Of a DNA stretch of 64,000 bases, positions 26,544 through 35,860 are shown one piece after another. The translations under genes and the position numbers were made by a program. The stretch lies in NCBI RefSeq assembly GCF_900172355.1, contig NZ_FWFZ01000009.1, positions 109,473 through 173,472 on the forward strand, read 5' to 3'. Positions within the stretch are counted from its first letter, which is position 1. The number at the start of each line of letters is the position of its first letter. Below the pieces are notes generated by a model, which was given only the letters and a program-made list of their open reading frames with translations, was not told where the DNA came from and searched no databases. Origin of the DNA: Roseisalinus antarcticus. Lineage in GTDB: Bacteria > Pseudomonadota > Alphaproteobacteria > Rhodobacterales > Rhodobacteraceae.

Positions 26544-27209
26544 CTAGCCCTTGGGCGCCAACAGCCTCAAGGCCGCGCGGATCAGATCCGGCGTCTCGGC
26601 CCCGGGCGCGTCGGCGGCGGCCTCGGCCACCGCGCTGACCGCTTCGGACGGCCCGTACCCCAGATTGGTGAGCGCCGACAGCGCCTCGGACTGTGCCGCG
26701 CCCGAGGGCGGCGGGGGGCGGCTTGCCGGCGCGGTGTCCTCGACGACCGGCGCGGACGCCTCGGCCCGGGCGCCGGCGGCGGCCATGGTCCCGCCCAGCG
26801 CCATCACCGCCGGCGCCTTGTCCTTCAGGTCGAGCACCACGCGCTGCGCTGTCTTGGGCCCGACGCCTTTGGCCACGGCGATCGCCGCCGCATCGCCCAG
26901 CGCCACGGCACGGCCCACGCCCTCGGCCCCCAGTGCGCCAAGGATCGCGAGCGAGGCCTTGGCCCCGATCCCCTGCACCGACATCAACAGCCGATGCCAT
27001 TCCTTCTCGAGCAGGGTGGTGAACCCGAAGAGCTGCAACAGATCCTCGCGCACCAGCAGGTCGGTATAAAGCGATACCGCCTCTCCGGGCCCCGGCAGGC
27101 TTGCCATGACCCGGTCCGAGACATGGACCACATAGCCCACCCCGCCGACCGAGATCAGCACGTGATCCGCGGCCTTGTAGTCGAGCCGCCCGGCCAGCCG
27201 CCCGATCAT
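26544..27209 (-). CDS. ruvA: Holliday junction binding protein RuvA
   Basis: 221 residues from the ATG at 27209 (opening [17 protein letters not shown]). N-terminal OB domain, helix-hairpin-helix region ([27 protein letters not shown]), then a flexible Ala/Pro-rich linker and the C-terminal domain that contacts RuvB. The start overlaps the ruvC stop by 4 nt. A much longer open frame to 27671 is a shadow inside ruvC. Confidence 0.96.
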   Translation of the reverse strand: MIGRLAGRLDYKAADHVLISVGGVGYVVHVSDRVMASLPGPGEAVSLYTDLLVREDLLQLFGFTTLLEKEWHRLLMSVQGIGAKASLAILGALGAEGVGRAVALGDAAAIAVAKGVGPKTAQRVVLDLKDKAPAVMALGGTMAAAGARAEASAPVVEDTAPASRPPPPSGAAQSEALSALTNLGYGPSEAVSAVAEAAADAPGAETPDLIRAALRLLAPKG

Positions 27210-27712
27210 GCCCCCGCCCTCGCCAGGGCCGCCGCAAGGTGGCCGGCCGATTGCAGGTGGTGCGCGTGACAGATCGCGACGGCCAGGGCATCGGCCGCGT
27301 CGGGGCCGGCCAGAACCGCGCCCGGCAAATGGATCCGCACCATGTGGGCGACCTGCTTCTTGTCCGCGTGGCCCACACCGACGATGCATTTCTTGACCGC
27401 GTTCGGGGCATATTCCCCCACGCTCAGCCCAGCCTCGGCCGGGACCAGCATGGCGATCCCGCGGGCCTGGCCGAGTTTCAGCGTCCCCGCACCGTCGCGA
27501 TTGACGAAGGTCTGCTCCACCGCGGCCGCGGCAGGCCGGTATTCGGCGAAGACGCCGCGCAGGCCAAGGCACAGCGACAGCAGCCGCTCCGCCAGATCGT
27601 CCCCTTCGGATTTGCACACACCGTTCGCGACATGCGACAGGCGCGAGCCCGTCATCTCGATCACGCCCCAACCCGTCCGACGCAAGCCCGGATCCAGCCC
27701 GATTACCCGCAT
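27206..27712 (-). CDS. ruvC: Holliday junction resolvase RuvC
   Basis: 168 residues. The four catalytic acidic residues fall at D7, E66, D138 and D141, the same numbers as in E. coli RuvC, so the enzyme looks intact. It cuts Holliday junctions held by RuvAB. First gene of the ruvCAB operon; a candidate SOS box lies about 37-51 nt upstream of the ATG. Confidence 0.96.
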   Translation of the reverse strand: MRVIGLDPGLRRTGWGVIEMTGSRLSHVANGVCKSEGDDLAERLLSLCLGLRGVFAEYRPAAAAVEQTFVNRDGAGTLKLGQARGIAMLVPAEAGLSVGEYAPNAVKKCIVGVGHADKKQVAHMVRIHLPGAVLAGPDAADALAVAICHAHHLQSAGHLAAALARAGA

Positions 27713-28020
27713 GACTGCCCCTGTCTTGTTATGGTTTTGGGGACGCTAGCACAAAAGGCGAACACCGTTAAAGGGACTTGTCGTGACAGCGCTTTCAGGG
27801 GGTCTTTCCCGCCAGGATCCAAAGGCGACATCCGGCCTCGGAAAAGCGACATCTTGACCAAAATTTAATGTCGTTTTTCAATGCGTTATGCCGCTTTCTC
27901 GCTATGCATTTCCAGCATGGAAGCATTGCGATCTTTGCACTTCTCAAACCGCAGACTCGGGGATAAATGCGCTGTCACACCCCACGCCCGGCGCATCGCC
28001 GGCCGGCTAGGATTAACGAC
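27713..28020. other. Divergent intergenic region between ruvC and the DUF1127 gene
   Basis: 308 nt, clearly more AT-rich than the flanking genes, with promoters expected in both directions. Besides the candidate SOS box for ruvC I see TTGACC at 27854-27859 on the plus strand with a weak TTCAAT 17 nt later. That would give a transcript with a leader of more than 120 nt before the DUF1127 ATG. No small RNA gene can be claimed. Confidence 0.4.
27749..27763 (-). promoter_or_regulatory. Candidate alphaproteobacterial SOS (LexA) box upstream of ruvC
   Basis: Read on the ruvC strand the site is GTTC-N7-GTGC, one mismatch from the GTTC-N7-GTTC direct repeat bound by alphaproteobacterial LexA. Its position close to the ruvC ATG fits SOS control of ruvCAB, known in other alphaproteobacteria. 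A short degenerate match can occur by chance. Confidence 0.4.
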
Positions 28021-28230
28021 ATGGCCCTGTTTGACTCTTTCCGCTCCTCCCCCGCCCCGACCGGCGGCTTCCGCTTCGTTCAGCCGATGGTTCAGCTGAT
28101 GGCTGGCGTCCAGACCTGGAACGACCACCGCAGCACGCGCAAGTCGCTGTCCAAGCTGACCGCCCATGAGCTCAACGACATCGGCCTCGACCACGCCGAC
28201 GTCAACGTGGTGGCCGACGGCCGCCGCTGA
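28021..28230 (+). CDS. Small DUF1127 protein
   Basis: 69 residues from the ATG at 28021; an opening from 27967 adds implausible residues. The C-terminal half holds a DUF1127 (YjiS-like) motif at about 33-56: W-x-x-H-R-x-T-R, then LSKLTAHELNDIGL. In alphaproteobacteria DUF1127 proteins are short, basic and stress-linked, and at least one (CcaF1 of Rhodobacter) is reported as an RNA-binding partner of small RNAs. The gene is monocistronic: divergent promoter region upstream and a strong terminator 36 nt downstream. Confidence 0.88.
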   Translation: MALFDSFRSSPAPTGGFRFVQPMVQLMAGVQTWNDHRSTRKSLSKLTAHELNDIGLDHADVNVVADGRR

Positions 28231-28265
28231 CCCGCTTTCGGCGCTCTTGCTCGCGCCACATCAAG

Positions 28266-28300
28266 AAGGGCCGCGCTTCTATACGAGGCGCGGCCCTTTT
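28266..28300 (+). terminator. Rho-independent terminator of the DUF1127 gene
   Basis: An 11-bp perfect stem (AAGGGCCGCGC at 28266-28276, complement at 28288-28298) with an 11-nt loop, running into TTTT at 28297-28300. It lies 36 nt after the DUF1127 stop. Confidence 0.88.
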
Positions 28301-28360
28301 CCTGTCTGCCTTGCCCTTGGCGGCCCTACGGGTCCGGGCGGACGGTTCGGCCCCCGGGGC

Positions 28361-28705
28361 CTAGCCGAGGAACCGGCCGATCATCTCGGTGATCCACAGG
28401 GTCGCGGGATCGGGCTGCAGGATGAAGGCGCCCGCCCGCTCGACCATAACCTCTGAATCCAGCGCCGACAGTCGCGCGGCGTAATCCTGGTCACCGAGGT
28501 AGTTGAAAAGAAAGACCTTGAACGCGAAAGCCAGCACGAGCAGCATCACGAAGGGCTTGACCGGAAACCGCAAACCGGCCCGCCGGGGGCGCATCACGAT
28601 CAACCCGTCCTTGCCCAGCTTCGGCGTCGCACCGCTGGTCTCGATACGTTGGTGCTTTTTCGCAATCCGCTTCACGCGCTGCTCAAAGGGCTCCGTGCTC
28701 GCCAT
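28361..28705 (-). CDS. Small single-pass membrane protein, unknown function
   Basis: 114 residues: a basic cytoplasmic N-terminus (about 1-50), one membrane helix (about 51-70) and a short C-terminal domain of about 44 residues. Codon use and the clean membrane topology support a real gene. I recall similar proteins of this length in roseobacters without a known function. No obvious operon partner: prmA lies 80 nt upstream on the same strand. Confidence 0.72.
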   Translation of the reverse strand: MASTEPFEQRVKRIAKKHQRIETSGATPKLGKDGLIVMRPRRAGLRFPVKPFVMLLVLAFAFKVFLFNYLGDQDYAARLSALDSEVMVERAGAFILQPDPATLWITEMIGRFLG

Positions 28706-28785
28706 GGCGCCACTACTCCGTACGGTCTCACAGGTCGGTCAAGTATCGCCTACCGGAGGAATACGGCAATTTTTCGGCCTCGCGC

Positions 28786-29658
28786 TCAGGTATCCCTGCG
28801 AAACACCAGCGTGGACCAGTCGCCGATCTCGTCATGGCCCAGAAGCGTCAGGCCATTGTCCCCATAGGCCGCGATGATCTCTTCCGCCTGGGCGTTGAGC
28901 AGCCCTGACAGGATCACATGTGCACCCGCAGCGGCCGCCCCGGCGATGGACGGCGCAAGCGCCAGCAAGGGCCCCTTCAGGATATTCGCAAAAATCAGGT
29001 CGAAGGGCGCTGCGGCCGCGATCTCGGGCGCGTCGAAGCCTGCGGCCTCGATACAGCGGACCCGTCCGGCCAGGCCGTTCGCGACGACATTGGCCTCCGC
29101 CACCTCGACGGCCACGGAATCGATGTCGGAGGCCAGGACCTCGCCGGGCCAGACCGAGGCTGCCGCCATCGCAAGGACGGCCGTGCCGCATCCCACATCG
29201 ATCACCGACGACTTGACCAGGCCGTCGGCGACCAGACGGTCGAGCGCCCGCAGACAGCCCAGTGTGGTGCCGTGGTGCCCGGTGCCGAAAGCCATTGCCG
29301 CCTCGATCAGAAGCGGGATGCTGTCGGGCGGCACGCGATCGGCGTCATGGCTACCGTGGACAAAGAAGCGCCCCGCCTCGACCGGGGCCAGATCGCGCCG
29401 GACCTTGGCTACCCAGTCCGTGTCCGGCAGTTCGGAGGTCACGAACTGCCGCGCACCATGGGCGGCGGCCAGCAGGGCCAGGGCGATATCGTCGGGGCGC
29501 TCGTCGAAATAGGCGCCGACCTCGAACAGCCCCGAGCCGTCCTCCATCTCAAGAACGGCCACGCCGGTCGGCTCGGGGCTCAGCGCCTCCAGCGCCTCTC
29601 CGAGCGCCTGCGCAGGCGCCTCGGACTCGGTCTGCGTAATCGCGGTGTAGGTCGGCAT
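28786..29658 (-). CDS. prmA: Ribosomal protein L11 methyltransferase PrmA
   Basis: 290 residues from the ATG at 29658; the opening to 29790 adds shadow sequence. The SAM-binding motif VIDVGCGTAVLA and the later FANILKGPLLALAP stretch (PrmA N-x-L type motif), together with FGTGHHGTT just before the methyltransferase core, identify the family. It trimethylates L11 on lysine and N-terminal amino groups. No operon partner is evident. Confidence 0.92.
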   Translation of the reverse strand: MPTYTAITQTESEAPAQALGEALEALSPEPTGVAVLEMEDGSGLFEVGAYFDERPDDIALALLAAAHGARQFVTSELPDTDWVAKVRRDLAPVEAGRFFVHGSHDADRVPPDSIPLLIEAAMAFGTGHHGTTLGCLRALDRLVADGLVKSSVIDVGCGTAVLAMAAASVWPGEVLASDIDSVAVEVAEANVVANGLAGRVRCIEAAGFDAPEIAAAAPFDLIFANILKGPLLALAPSIAGAAAAGAHVILSGLLNAQAEEIIAAYGDNGLTLLGHDEIGDWSTLVFRRDT

Positions 29659-29865
29659 CGACACTCCCGTCAGGCGCGTGCCGGACGCATCCGCGCCGAT
29701 CCCGTGCCGAAAATCAGATTTCGCCCGCCCTGATGGAGGCGGGCTGCGAGGCGCCCATACAACGGTGCCGGAACAAATCCAAGCATCCACGGCCAGTCTG
29801 CGCCCTGGGCGCGGGCCCGGAGCCGCGCCCGAAACAGGCTCCGGGCCCGTCGACAGTCGGCAGGC

Positions 29866-30522
29866 TCAGCCCGCGACCCCGGTCCCGATCGGGCAGGTCA
29901 CTCCGGTGCCGCCGATGCCGCAATAGCCGCGGGGGTTCTTGGCAAGATACTGCTGGTGGTAATCCTCGGCGAAATAGAACGGCGGCGCCTCCAGGATCTC
30001 GGTCGTGATCGCGCCATGGCCGGCGTCGAGCAGCCGCGGCTGGAACGCGGCGCGGGCCCTCTCGGCCGCCTCCGCCTGGGCGGCGGTGTAGGTGTAGATC
30101 CCGGAGCGGTACTGGGTGCCCCTGTCATTGCCCTGGCGCATGCCCTGGGTCGGATCATGCCCCTCCCAGAAAATCCGCAGAAGATCCTCATAGGAAATCC
30201 GGGCCGGGTCATAGACCACACGCACAACCTCGTTGTGGCCGGTCCGACCAGAGCAGACCTCCTCGTAGGTGGCATTCGGCGTGTAGCCGCCAGCATAACC
30301 CACGGCTGTCATGTAGACGCCGTCGAGGGTCCAGAACATTCGCTCGACGCCCCAGAAACAGCCCATGCCGAACATCGCGACTTCCATCCCCTCGGGCACG
30401 GAGCGGCTCAGCGGGACGCCGCTGACGAAATGTGTGGGCGCTGTGGGGATCGGCGCCTCGCGCCCGGGCAGGGCGCTATCCGCCGTCACCATTTCCGTCT
30501 TGCGGGACATCAGTCCGAACAT
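29866..30522 (-). CDS. msrA: Peptide methionine sulfoxide reductase MsrA
   Basis: 218 residues. The catalytic motif GCFWG is at 54-58 (Cys55), and the Cys-containing tail GYCGIGGTG gives the resolving cysteine. It reduces S-methionine sulfoxide in proteins. Its 5' leader contains dispersed repeat A (30626-30664, same strand), 103 nt before the ATG, and beyond that begins an IS5-type remnant. Confidence 0.95.
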   Translation of the reverse strand: MFGLMSRKTEMVTADSALPGREAPIPTAPTHFVSGVPLSRSVPEGMEVAMFGMGCFWGVERMFWTLDGVYMTAVGYAGGYTPNATYEEVCSGRTGHNEVVRVVYDPARISYEDLLRIFWEGHDPTQGMRQGNDRGTQYRSGIYTYTAAQAEAAERARAAFQPRLLDAGHGAITTEILEAPPFYFAEDYHQQYLAKNPRGYCGIGGTGVTCPIGTGVAG

Positions 30523-30625
30523 GTCATGTCTCCTCTAAGGTCTCGTAACGATATAGGGCCGCAAGCCGATTGCCGCCAGATGCCGGGGATCACGTCATCG
30601 CGGGCCGCGGCACCCAGGGGCAACA

Positions 30626-30664
30626 GGCGGATGCCTCCGGCGGGGATACAGAAAGGCAATGAAG
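30626..30664 (-). repeat. Dispersed leader repeat A, copy 2 (upstream of msrA)
   Basis: On the minus strand it reads CTTCATTGCC, six variable bases (TTTCTG), then the core TATCCCCGCCGGAGGCATCC. It is oriented with msrA and lies 103 nt from its ATG. See copies at 9932 and 46121. Confidence 0.85.
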
Positions 30665-30716
30665 ACGCGGGTCCGCATTTCTTCTGGTCCCAAATGTCCG
30701 GGTTCATGTATCAAAC

Positions 30717-31555
30717 GGGCTCTGTCGCACCTATCAGGTGATGGTCGAGGTTGCCGCTACCCCGGACAGACCGCATCCCACAGCCTCCGTGACCGGGATG
30801 CCGGGCGCAATGTGGCCGTGCAGGATGGCGATGGGGACCTTGAGCTCGGCGACCTGACGGTCGAAGTCCCTTGCCGCGAGCCGCTGGCCCAGCAGGTTGG
30901 CAAAGATGGATCTTCGCCTCGACGCGACTCCGGCCGGTGGTATCCGCTCCATCGTCGCCGCGGGGGCGCGGCCGAGGTATCTGGATGTGCGCGGGGCCTC
31001 GTTGCGCACTACGGCTCCGGCAGTGATGGTCTTCCACGGCTTGGCTCTTGCGGGGCGGGAGGTGGGATACGAACGCCACCGGTTCGAGAGAGTATCCGAA
31101 CGCAGCAGCGTCGCGCCCGGCGATCACGTCATGACACTTGCGCGTGTCGCAGGCGCCATCTGCCGTGACGCTGCCGATTGCCTTGTCCTCCGGGGTCCGG
31201 TCCAGAGGGTCGGGCAGGATCGGCACATCGCCGACGTGCCTCCCGGTGATCTCGACCAACGTCATCAGAGGGCACGTCCGAATGGCGGTATCGCCGTAGG
31301 TCTGCCGGCGGCCACGCCTGCCTGTCGGCACGGCATGCCAGCTCATCTCGGGGCCGAACCAGATCGTCAGCGAGGTCGCGAAGCGACGCGCTTGAGCGCC
31401 TTCGCCAGTGTGCTCGAACCGATGACACATCAATGGCTCACAATAGGCCGGCCAGGTCCTGGTCCTGCAGGTCGGGGGTGCAGGTCTGCTCATACGGCCC
31501 AGCTACCATGCTGGATTCACGAGATGAATCCCTTACGGGTCGGGGCAACAGAGCC
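30717..31555 (-). mobile_element. Decayed IS5-type insertion sequence, remnant 1
   Basis: The ends carry imperfect inverted repeats: GGGCTCTGTCGCACC at 30717 and, on the other strand from 31555, GGCTCTGTTGCCCCG. The roughly 840-bp interior encodes broken pieces of an IS5-family transposase on the minus strand. No clear target duplication could be identified. Confidence 0.7.
30734..31493 (-). pseudogene. IS5-family transposase, internally deleted and frameshifted
   Basis: Fragments in family order: an N-terminal piece (SLTIWFGPEMSWHAVPTGRR), then directly the mid-catalytic piece (GDVPILPDPLDR, IGSVTADGACDTRKCHDVIA), and in a different frame the C-terminal piece (LGQRLAARDFDRQVAELK, GIPVTEAVG). 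The region between the DNA-binding part and the DDE core is missing, and extra residues are inserted in at least two places. It cannot encode an active enzyme. Confidence 0.8.
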
Positions 31556-31618
31556 ACAGGGTCGTCAAACTCAATGAGAGCAAACGACGCGACGCCGAAT
31601 AGCCTGGTGCGTTTGACA

Positions 31619-32697
31619 GGCGCTGTTGCATGATGCGGCTGAAGGCGGGACTACCCTTTCCCGGTCTGATGTCAGCCGACGGGCCGCGTGACGAGGACGC
31701 CGGGCGCGGCGATGCGATTGAGGACAGCAATGCGGACCTGGAGCTCTGCGGTCTGCCTTTCGGAGTCGCGGGCGACACACCTCTGACCCAGGAGCTTCAT
31801 GCCGTTTGTCTTGGGCTCGACGCGACTGCGGCGTTGGTCGCCGCGCCACCTCTGCCAGATCGTTCGGCCCGCGCGTCCGATGGCGCGCATGGCCTCGTTT
31901 CGCCCTCGGAAAGCGGGACTGTCCTTGTTCAATGGCCTTGCATTGCGCCCGGGCGGGATGATCGCGTCGGCGCCGTGTTTTGCGATGGCGCCACAGCAGC
32001 CGCGGGCGTCGTAGGCGCCGTCGGCGGTCACGGACGCGATCGGCGCACCTTTGCAGATCTGCGCCAGCCGGCGGGGCAGCATCGGCGCGTCGCCCACGCT
32101 GCTGTCGGTGAACTCGACGGCCCGAACCTCGAGCGTCGCCTCGTCTACGGCCAGGTGAACCTTGCGCCAGACCCGGCGAAGTGCCCCGCCATGCTTGTGA
32201 GTATGCGACTCGCCTTCGCCCCGGACCTTGAGGCCGGTGCTGTCGATCCGCAAAGGAAGCGAGCCGCCCCTGCCCCGGTCGGGCAGCTGCACGGCCAGGG
32301 TCTCCTGACGACGGAACAGCGTCAAGAAGTCCGGCACCGGCAGTCATGGCCCGCGGGCCGCAGGAGGGTCGCCACGAAGCCCGTTGTCTGCCTCGGCGGC
32401 AGGCCGAACAGCACCTTGATCGTCGTCAGGCACGCCTGGACGGCCGCGTCGCTCTGGACCAGCTGTGCGCCACGCTTGCCGGCCAGCGCCGCATGCCACG
32501 GCGTCGACGGGTCGAAACAGACGGTCATCCCCGCGGATGATCCGCTTTCGAAGCCCTGGCAAGGCCTTGTCTCTGGACTTGTCCTGCATGCCCCCGAAGC
32601 GATTCACGCCGGGGGTCGCGATCCATTGGTCCCTTGGTGCGCTTGCTGCCCAAGGCCGCAGTTATCCCGGGGCCGCAGGCGCTGTGCGGGCAGCGCC
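31619..32697 (-). mobile_element. Decayed IS5-type insertion sequence, remnant 2
   Basis: The left end GGCGCTGTTGCATGA starts at 31619. A partly matching inverted sequence, GGCGCTGCCCGCAC, reads inward from 32697 on the opposite strand. The interior is an IS5-type transposase with frameshifts. The right boundary is less certain; if correct, the element ends 2 nt short of the MFS gene's stop codon. Sequence differs from remnant 1, so this is a separate insertion. Confidence 0.62.
31672..32607 (-). pseudogene. IS5-family transposase with frameshifts
   Basis: The largest open piece (31672-32337) carries the DDE core: LRIDSTGLKVRGEGE, WRKVHLAVDEATLEVRAVE, VTADGAYDARG and a C-terminal ARDSERQTAELQVRIAVLNR. 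The N-terminal region continues in two other frames: DPSTPWHAALAGKRG...QTTGFVATLLRPAG at about 32345-32515 and SRDKALPG near 32575. At least two frameshifts separate these parts, so the gene is inactive unless rescued by recoding, of which there is no sign. Confidence 0.82.
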
Positions 32698-32699
32698 TC

Positions 32700-33929
32700 C
32701 TACTCGGCCGGCGCCGGAAGGGCGGCGGAAAAGATCGTCTCGTGCCCCGGCGCCGGGTGGCGCGGGATCATCAGCGCCAGCGCCAGCGAGATGCCGGCCA
32801 AGCCAGCCGCAATGAGGAAAACCGCGGCGGGGGACGTGAGCCAGAGATACCCCAGCAGGGCCGGCAGGACGACCGCCGCGATATGGTTGATGGTGAAGGC
32901 GACCGCGGCCGTCGGAGCGAAATCCCCGGGATCGGCGATCTTCTGGAAATATGTCTTCAGCGCCAGCGCCAGGGCAAAGAAGATGTGGTCGACGACGTAG
33001 AGCCCCGCGGCCAGCACCACCCCCCAGCCGAAAAGATAGACTCCGCCGTAGGCCAGGAAGACGAGGATCAGGCCGACATATTCGAGGATCAGCGCGAACC
33101 GCTCGCCGCGCAGCCCCACCAGCCGGCCGAAGAGCGGCGCCAGCACGATGTTCGCCACCAGGTTGATCAGGAACAGGGCCGTCACCTCGTGCACCTCGAA
33201 GCCGAAGCGCTCGACCATCATGAAACCGGCGAATACCACGAAGATCTGGCGCCGGGCGCCTGACATCAGCTGCAGCGCATAGTAGAGCCAGTAGCGGCGG
33301 CGCAGCACGAGGGTCGTGACATGAGGATTTGGGGCCTCGAACTGCGGATAGGCCAGGTAGCAGACCAGCGCCACGGCCGCGGTGAACCCGCCCGATACCC
33401 AGTAGACGAAGCTGTAGGAGAGGCCGAACCGCTCCCATGTCAGCACGATCAGCAGATAGGCCACCAGCGTGGCGCCCGACCCCGCCGCCGCGATCCAGCC
33501 CAGCATCTGCGGCGCATGGGCCTTGTCGATCCATTGCAATTGCAGCGACTGGTTCACCGTCTCGTAGTAGTGAAATCCGATGGACGACAGCAGGGTGATC
33601 GTCAGGATCCCGCCCATCGACGGAAATTGCGCGGTGACCGCCGTCGCGAGCCCCAGCATGGCCAGCATCACCACGCCCAGCACCTGCTCTCGGATCAGCA
33701 CCAAGAGCGCGATCACCGCCACCGCAAGGAACCCCGGAATCTCGCGCACAGTATGCAGCCAGCCGATGTCCGCGCCGTCGAAGCCGGCCACCTCGATGAC
33801 GAAATTGTTCAGCAGCGACGACCAGGTGGCAAAGGCCACCGGCATCGCCATGGACATCACGAACAACAGCGACACCGGCCGTCGCCAGAGCGGCAGGTGG
33901 CGGGCTTCGTGCAGGGGAACGATACGCAT
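32700..33929 (-). CDS. Major facilitator superfamily transporter
   Basis: 409 residues with about twelve hydrophobic segments and the internal two-half symmetry of MFS carriers. Substrate cannot be read from the sequence. Start ATG at 33929; the upstream region shows only a weak ribosome site. The gene's 3' end abuts IS5 remnant 2, but the C-terminus looks natural. The glutaminase gene lies 104 nt upstream on the same strand, so cotranscription is possible but not shown. Confidence 0.82.
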   Translation of the reverse strand: MRIVPLHEARHLPLWRRPVSLLFVMSMAMPVAFATWSSLLNNFVIEVAGFDGADIGWLHTVREIPGFLAVAVIALLVLIREQVLGVVMLAMLGLATAVTAQFPSMGGILTITLLSSIGFHYYETVNQSLQLQWIDKAHAPQMLGWIAAAGSGATLVAYLLIVLTWERFGLSYSFVYWVSGGFTAAVALVCYLAYPQFEAPNPHVTTLVLRRRYWLYYALQLMSGARRQIFVVFAGFMMVERFGFEVHEVTALFLINLVANIVLAPLFGRLVGLRGERFALILEYVGLILVFLAYGGVYLFGWGVVLAAGLYVVDHIFFALALALKTYFQKIADPGDFAPTAAVAFTINHIAAVVLPALLGYLWLTSPAAVFLIAAGLAGISLALALMIPRHPAPGHETIFSAALPAPAE

Positions 33930-34033
33930 GATCGACGCTTTAAGCCGGGCGCTGCGCCCTGGCTAGGCGCGATCGGGCGGTGGAGGCTGTGCGGCGCGGC
34001 AGGCTTGACGGCGGCCGGGACGGGGCCGGTGTC

Positions 34034-35860
34034 TCAGTCAAGCCTGCGGATCTCGGCGTTGGCGTGACCGAGGCGGCCGGCCAGCGTGCGCACCAGGTTG
34101 GACAGGATCTCCGACAGGATCCGGGGATGGCTGTCGGACAGCGCCTTGAGCTCATCGACCCGGAACACGTAGCACAGCGACGGCGCGAGCGCCGTGACAT
34201 CCGCCGTGCGCACGCCGCCTTCCACCAGCGCCATTTCCCCGAAGGACACACCGGGGCCGATCGAGGCCAGCCGCCGGCGCCGCTCCGCCGCAAGCGCGAT
34301 GGAGACTTCGGCCGCCCCGCTGGCCACCATGAACACGGTATCGGCGGCCTCGCCCTCGGCCACGATCCGGTCGCCCGGCCGGAACGAGGTCATCCGCACG
34401 ATGTCTTCGAGCACCCGGATCTCCTCCGGCGCGAGACCGGCGAAAAGGTCGAAATCGGCCAGCGCGTAGCGGGCGTCGTCCTGACCGTTCTGATGGCTGC
34501 GCAGCAACCTGTCCTCGACCGCCTCAAGGGCGCGGTCAAGGTCGGGGGCCGTGCGCACCGCGTCGCTCAGCAGTCCCGACAGGGGCCCGTCGGCCCTGAT
34601 CCCGGCCAGGGTGATGGTCTGGCCCGCGCCGCCAAAGGCCGCGATCGCATCGGACATCAGACGCAGGCCCGCGGCATCCGCCTGGGTCAGGCGCGACAGG
34701 TCCAGCACCAGCTCCGCGGCCGTGCGCCCGCGCTCGGACAGGTGGCGGATCACCGCCTCGGCAGAGCCGAAGTAGAGCGCCCCCTGCAATTCCAGCGCCA
34801 GCACCCGGTCGCCGCGGGTGTCGAGCCAGCCGGCCTCGCTGCGCGACCGTATCCGCTTGGAGCGGGCCTCGGCGCCGGTCCGGCTGCTGCGCAGGACGGT
34901 GCCGCGATGGGCCCGCTGGCCGAAGGCATGCAGGCCGAAATCGCGGCTGATCGCCTTGCAGGCCTCGACCCCGCGCACCGAATTGCCCACCGCGTCGAGC
35001 GGCGGCGACCAGATCGCGATGCCCGCCTGCCCCGGGATCACCGCGACGATCCCGCCCGAGACCCCGCTCTTGGCCGGAATGCCCACGTCATAGGCCCACT
35101 GGCCGGCGTAGTCGTACATGCCGCAGGTGGACATGACCGTGAGGACGTCGCGCACGACCCAGGGCGCATAGACCTCTTCGCCGCTGGTGACGCTGCGGCC
35201 CTCGTTCGCCAGGCAGGCGGCCATGCGGGCCATGTCCGAGGTCGTCACGGTCACCGAGCATTGGCGGAAATAGAGGTCGAGCACCGCCTCCGGATCGCCC
35301 TCGATCATGCCCGAGTTCAGCATCATGTAGGCGATGGCCCGGTTGCGGTGGCCGGTGGCCTTCTCGGAGCCGAAGACGGCCTCGTCCACCGACAGCGGCC
35401 GCCCGGCGAGGCGCGAGAACAGCGACAGCATCTGGTCGGCGTCGTCCGGCCCCGTCAACTGGCTCGCGACCGCGATGGCGCCCGCGTTCACCATCGGGTT
35501 GAAGGGGCGGTTGTTGGCCTCATCGAGGATGATCGAGTTGAAGGCCTCGCCCGTCGGCTCCACCCCGACCCGGCGCGACAGCTCCGCCTGCCCGACCCGG
35601 CCCAGCGCGGCCCCGTAGGTGAAGGGCTTGGACATGGACTGGATCGTGAAGGGCGCCTCGGTGTCGCCGCTGGCGTAGATCGCGCCGTCGACCGTGGCGA
35701 TGCAGATGCCAAGCCCGGCAGGGTCGGCATGGCCCAGCTCGGGGATATAGCTGGCCACCTCGCCCCCGGACACGGCGGCGAGCCGGTGGCGCAGGTCGTC
35801 GAGATAGGTGGTGATCGGCGAAGGAAGCAGAGGAATGGGGAAACGTCCTGGCATGTGCAT
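34034..35860 (-). CDS. glsA: Glutaminase fused to STAS and cyclic-nucleotide-binding domains
   Basis: 608 residues in three parts. Residues about 15-315 are a beta-lactamase-fold glutaminase (SMSK at 75-78 gives the SxxK Ser75/Lys78 pair; FNPMVNAGAIA, TCGMYDYAGQWAYDVGIPAKSGVSGG). Residues about 350-455 resemble a STAS domain (LVLDLSRLTQADAAGLRLM). Residues about 470-590 form a cNMP-binding/Crp-like domain with the phosphate-binding cassette FGEMALVEGGVRTADV (Glu542, Arg551). Glutaminases alone are about 310 residues. The fusion implies control of glutamine-to-glutamate conversion by a small ligand or by membrane/partner binding; this is inference. Similar long forms may exist in relatives. 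Confidence 0.88.
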   Translation of the reverse strand: MHMPGRFPIPLLPSPITTYLDDLRHRLAAVSGGEVASYIPELGHADPAGLGICIATVDGAIYASGDTEAPFTIQSMSKPFTYGAALGRVGQAELSRRVGVEPTGEAFNSIILDEANNRPFNPMVNAGAIAVASQLTGPDDADQMLSLFSRLAGRPLSVDEAVFGSEKATGHRNRAIAYMMLNSGMIEGDPEAVLDLYFRQCSVTVTTSDMARMAACLANEGRSVTSGEEVYAPWVVRDVLTVMSTCGMYDYAGQWAYDVGIPAKSGVSGGIVAVIPGQAGIAIWSPPLDAVGNSVRGVEACKAISRDFGLHAFGQRAHRGTVLRSSRTGAEARSKRIRSRSEAGWLDTRGDRVLALELQGALYFGSAEAVIRHLSERGRTAAELVLDLSRLTQADAAGLRLMSDAIAAFGGAGQTITLAGIRADGPLSGLLSDAVRTAPDLDRALEAVEDRLLRSHQNGQDDARYALADFDLFAGLAPEEIRVLEDIVRMTSFRPGDRIVAEGEAADTVFMVASGAAEVSIALAAERRRRLASIGPGVSFGEMALVEGGVRTADVTALAPSLCYVFRVDELKALSDSHPRILSEILSNLVRTLAGRLGHANAEIRRLD

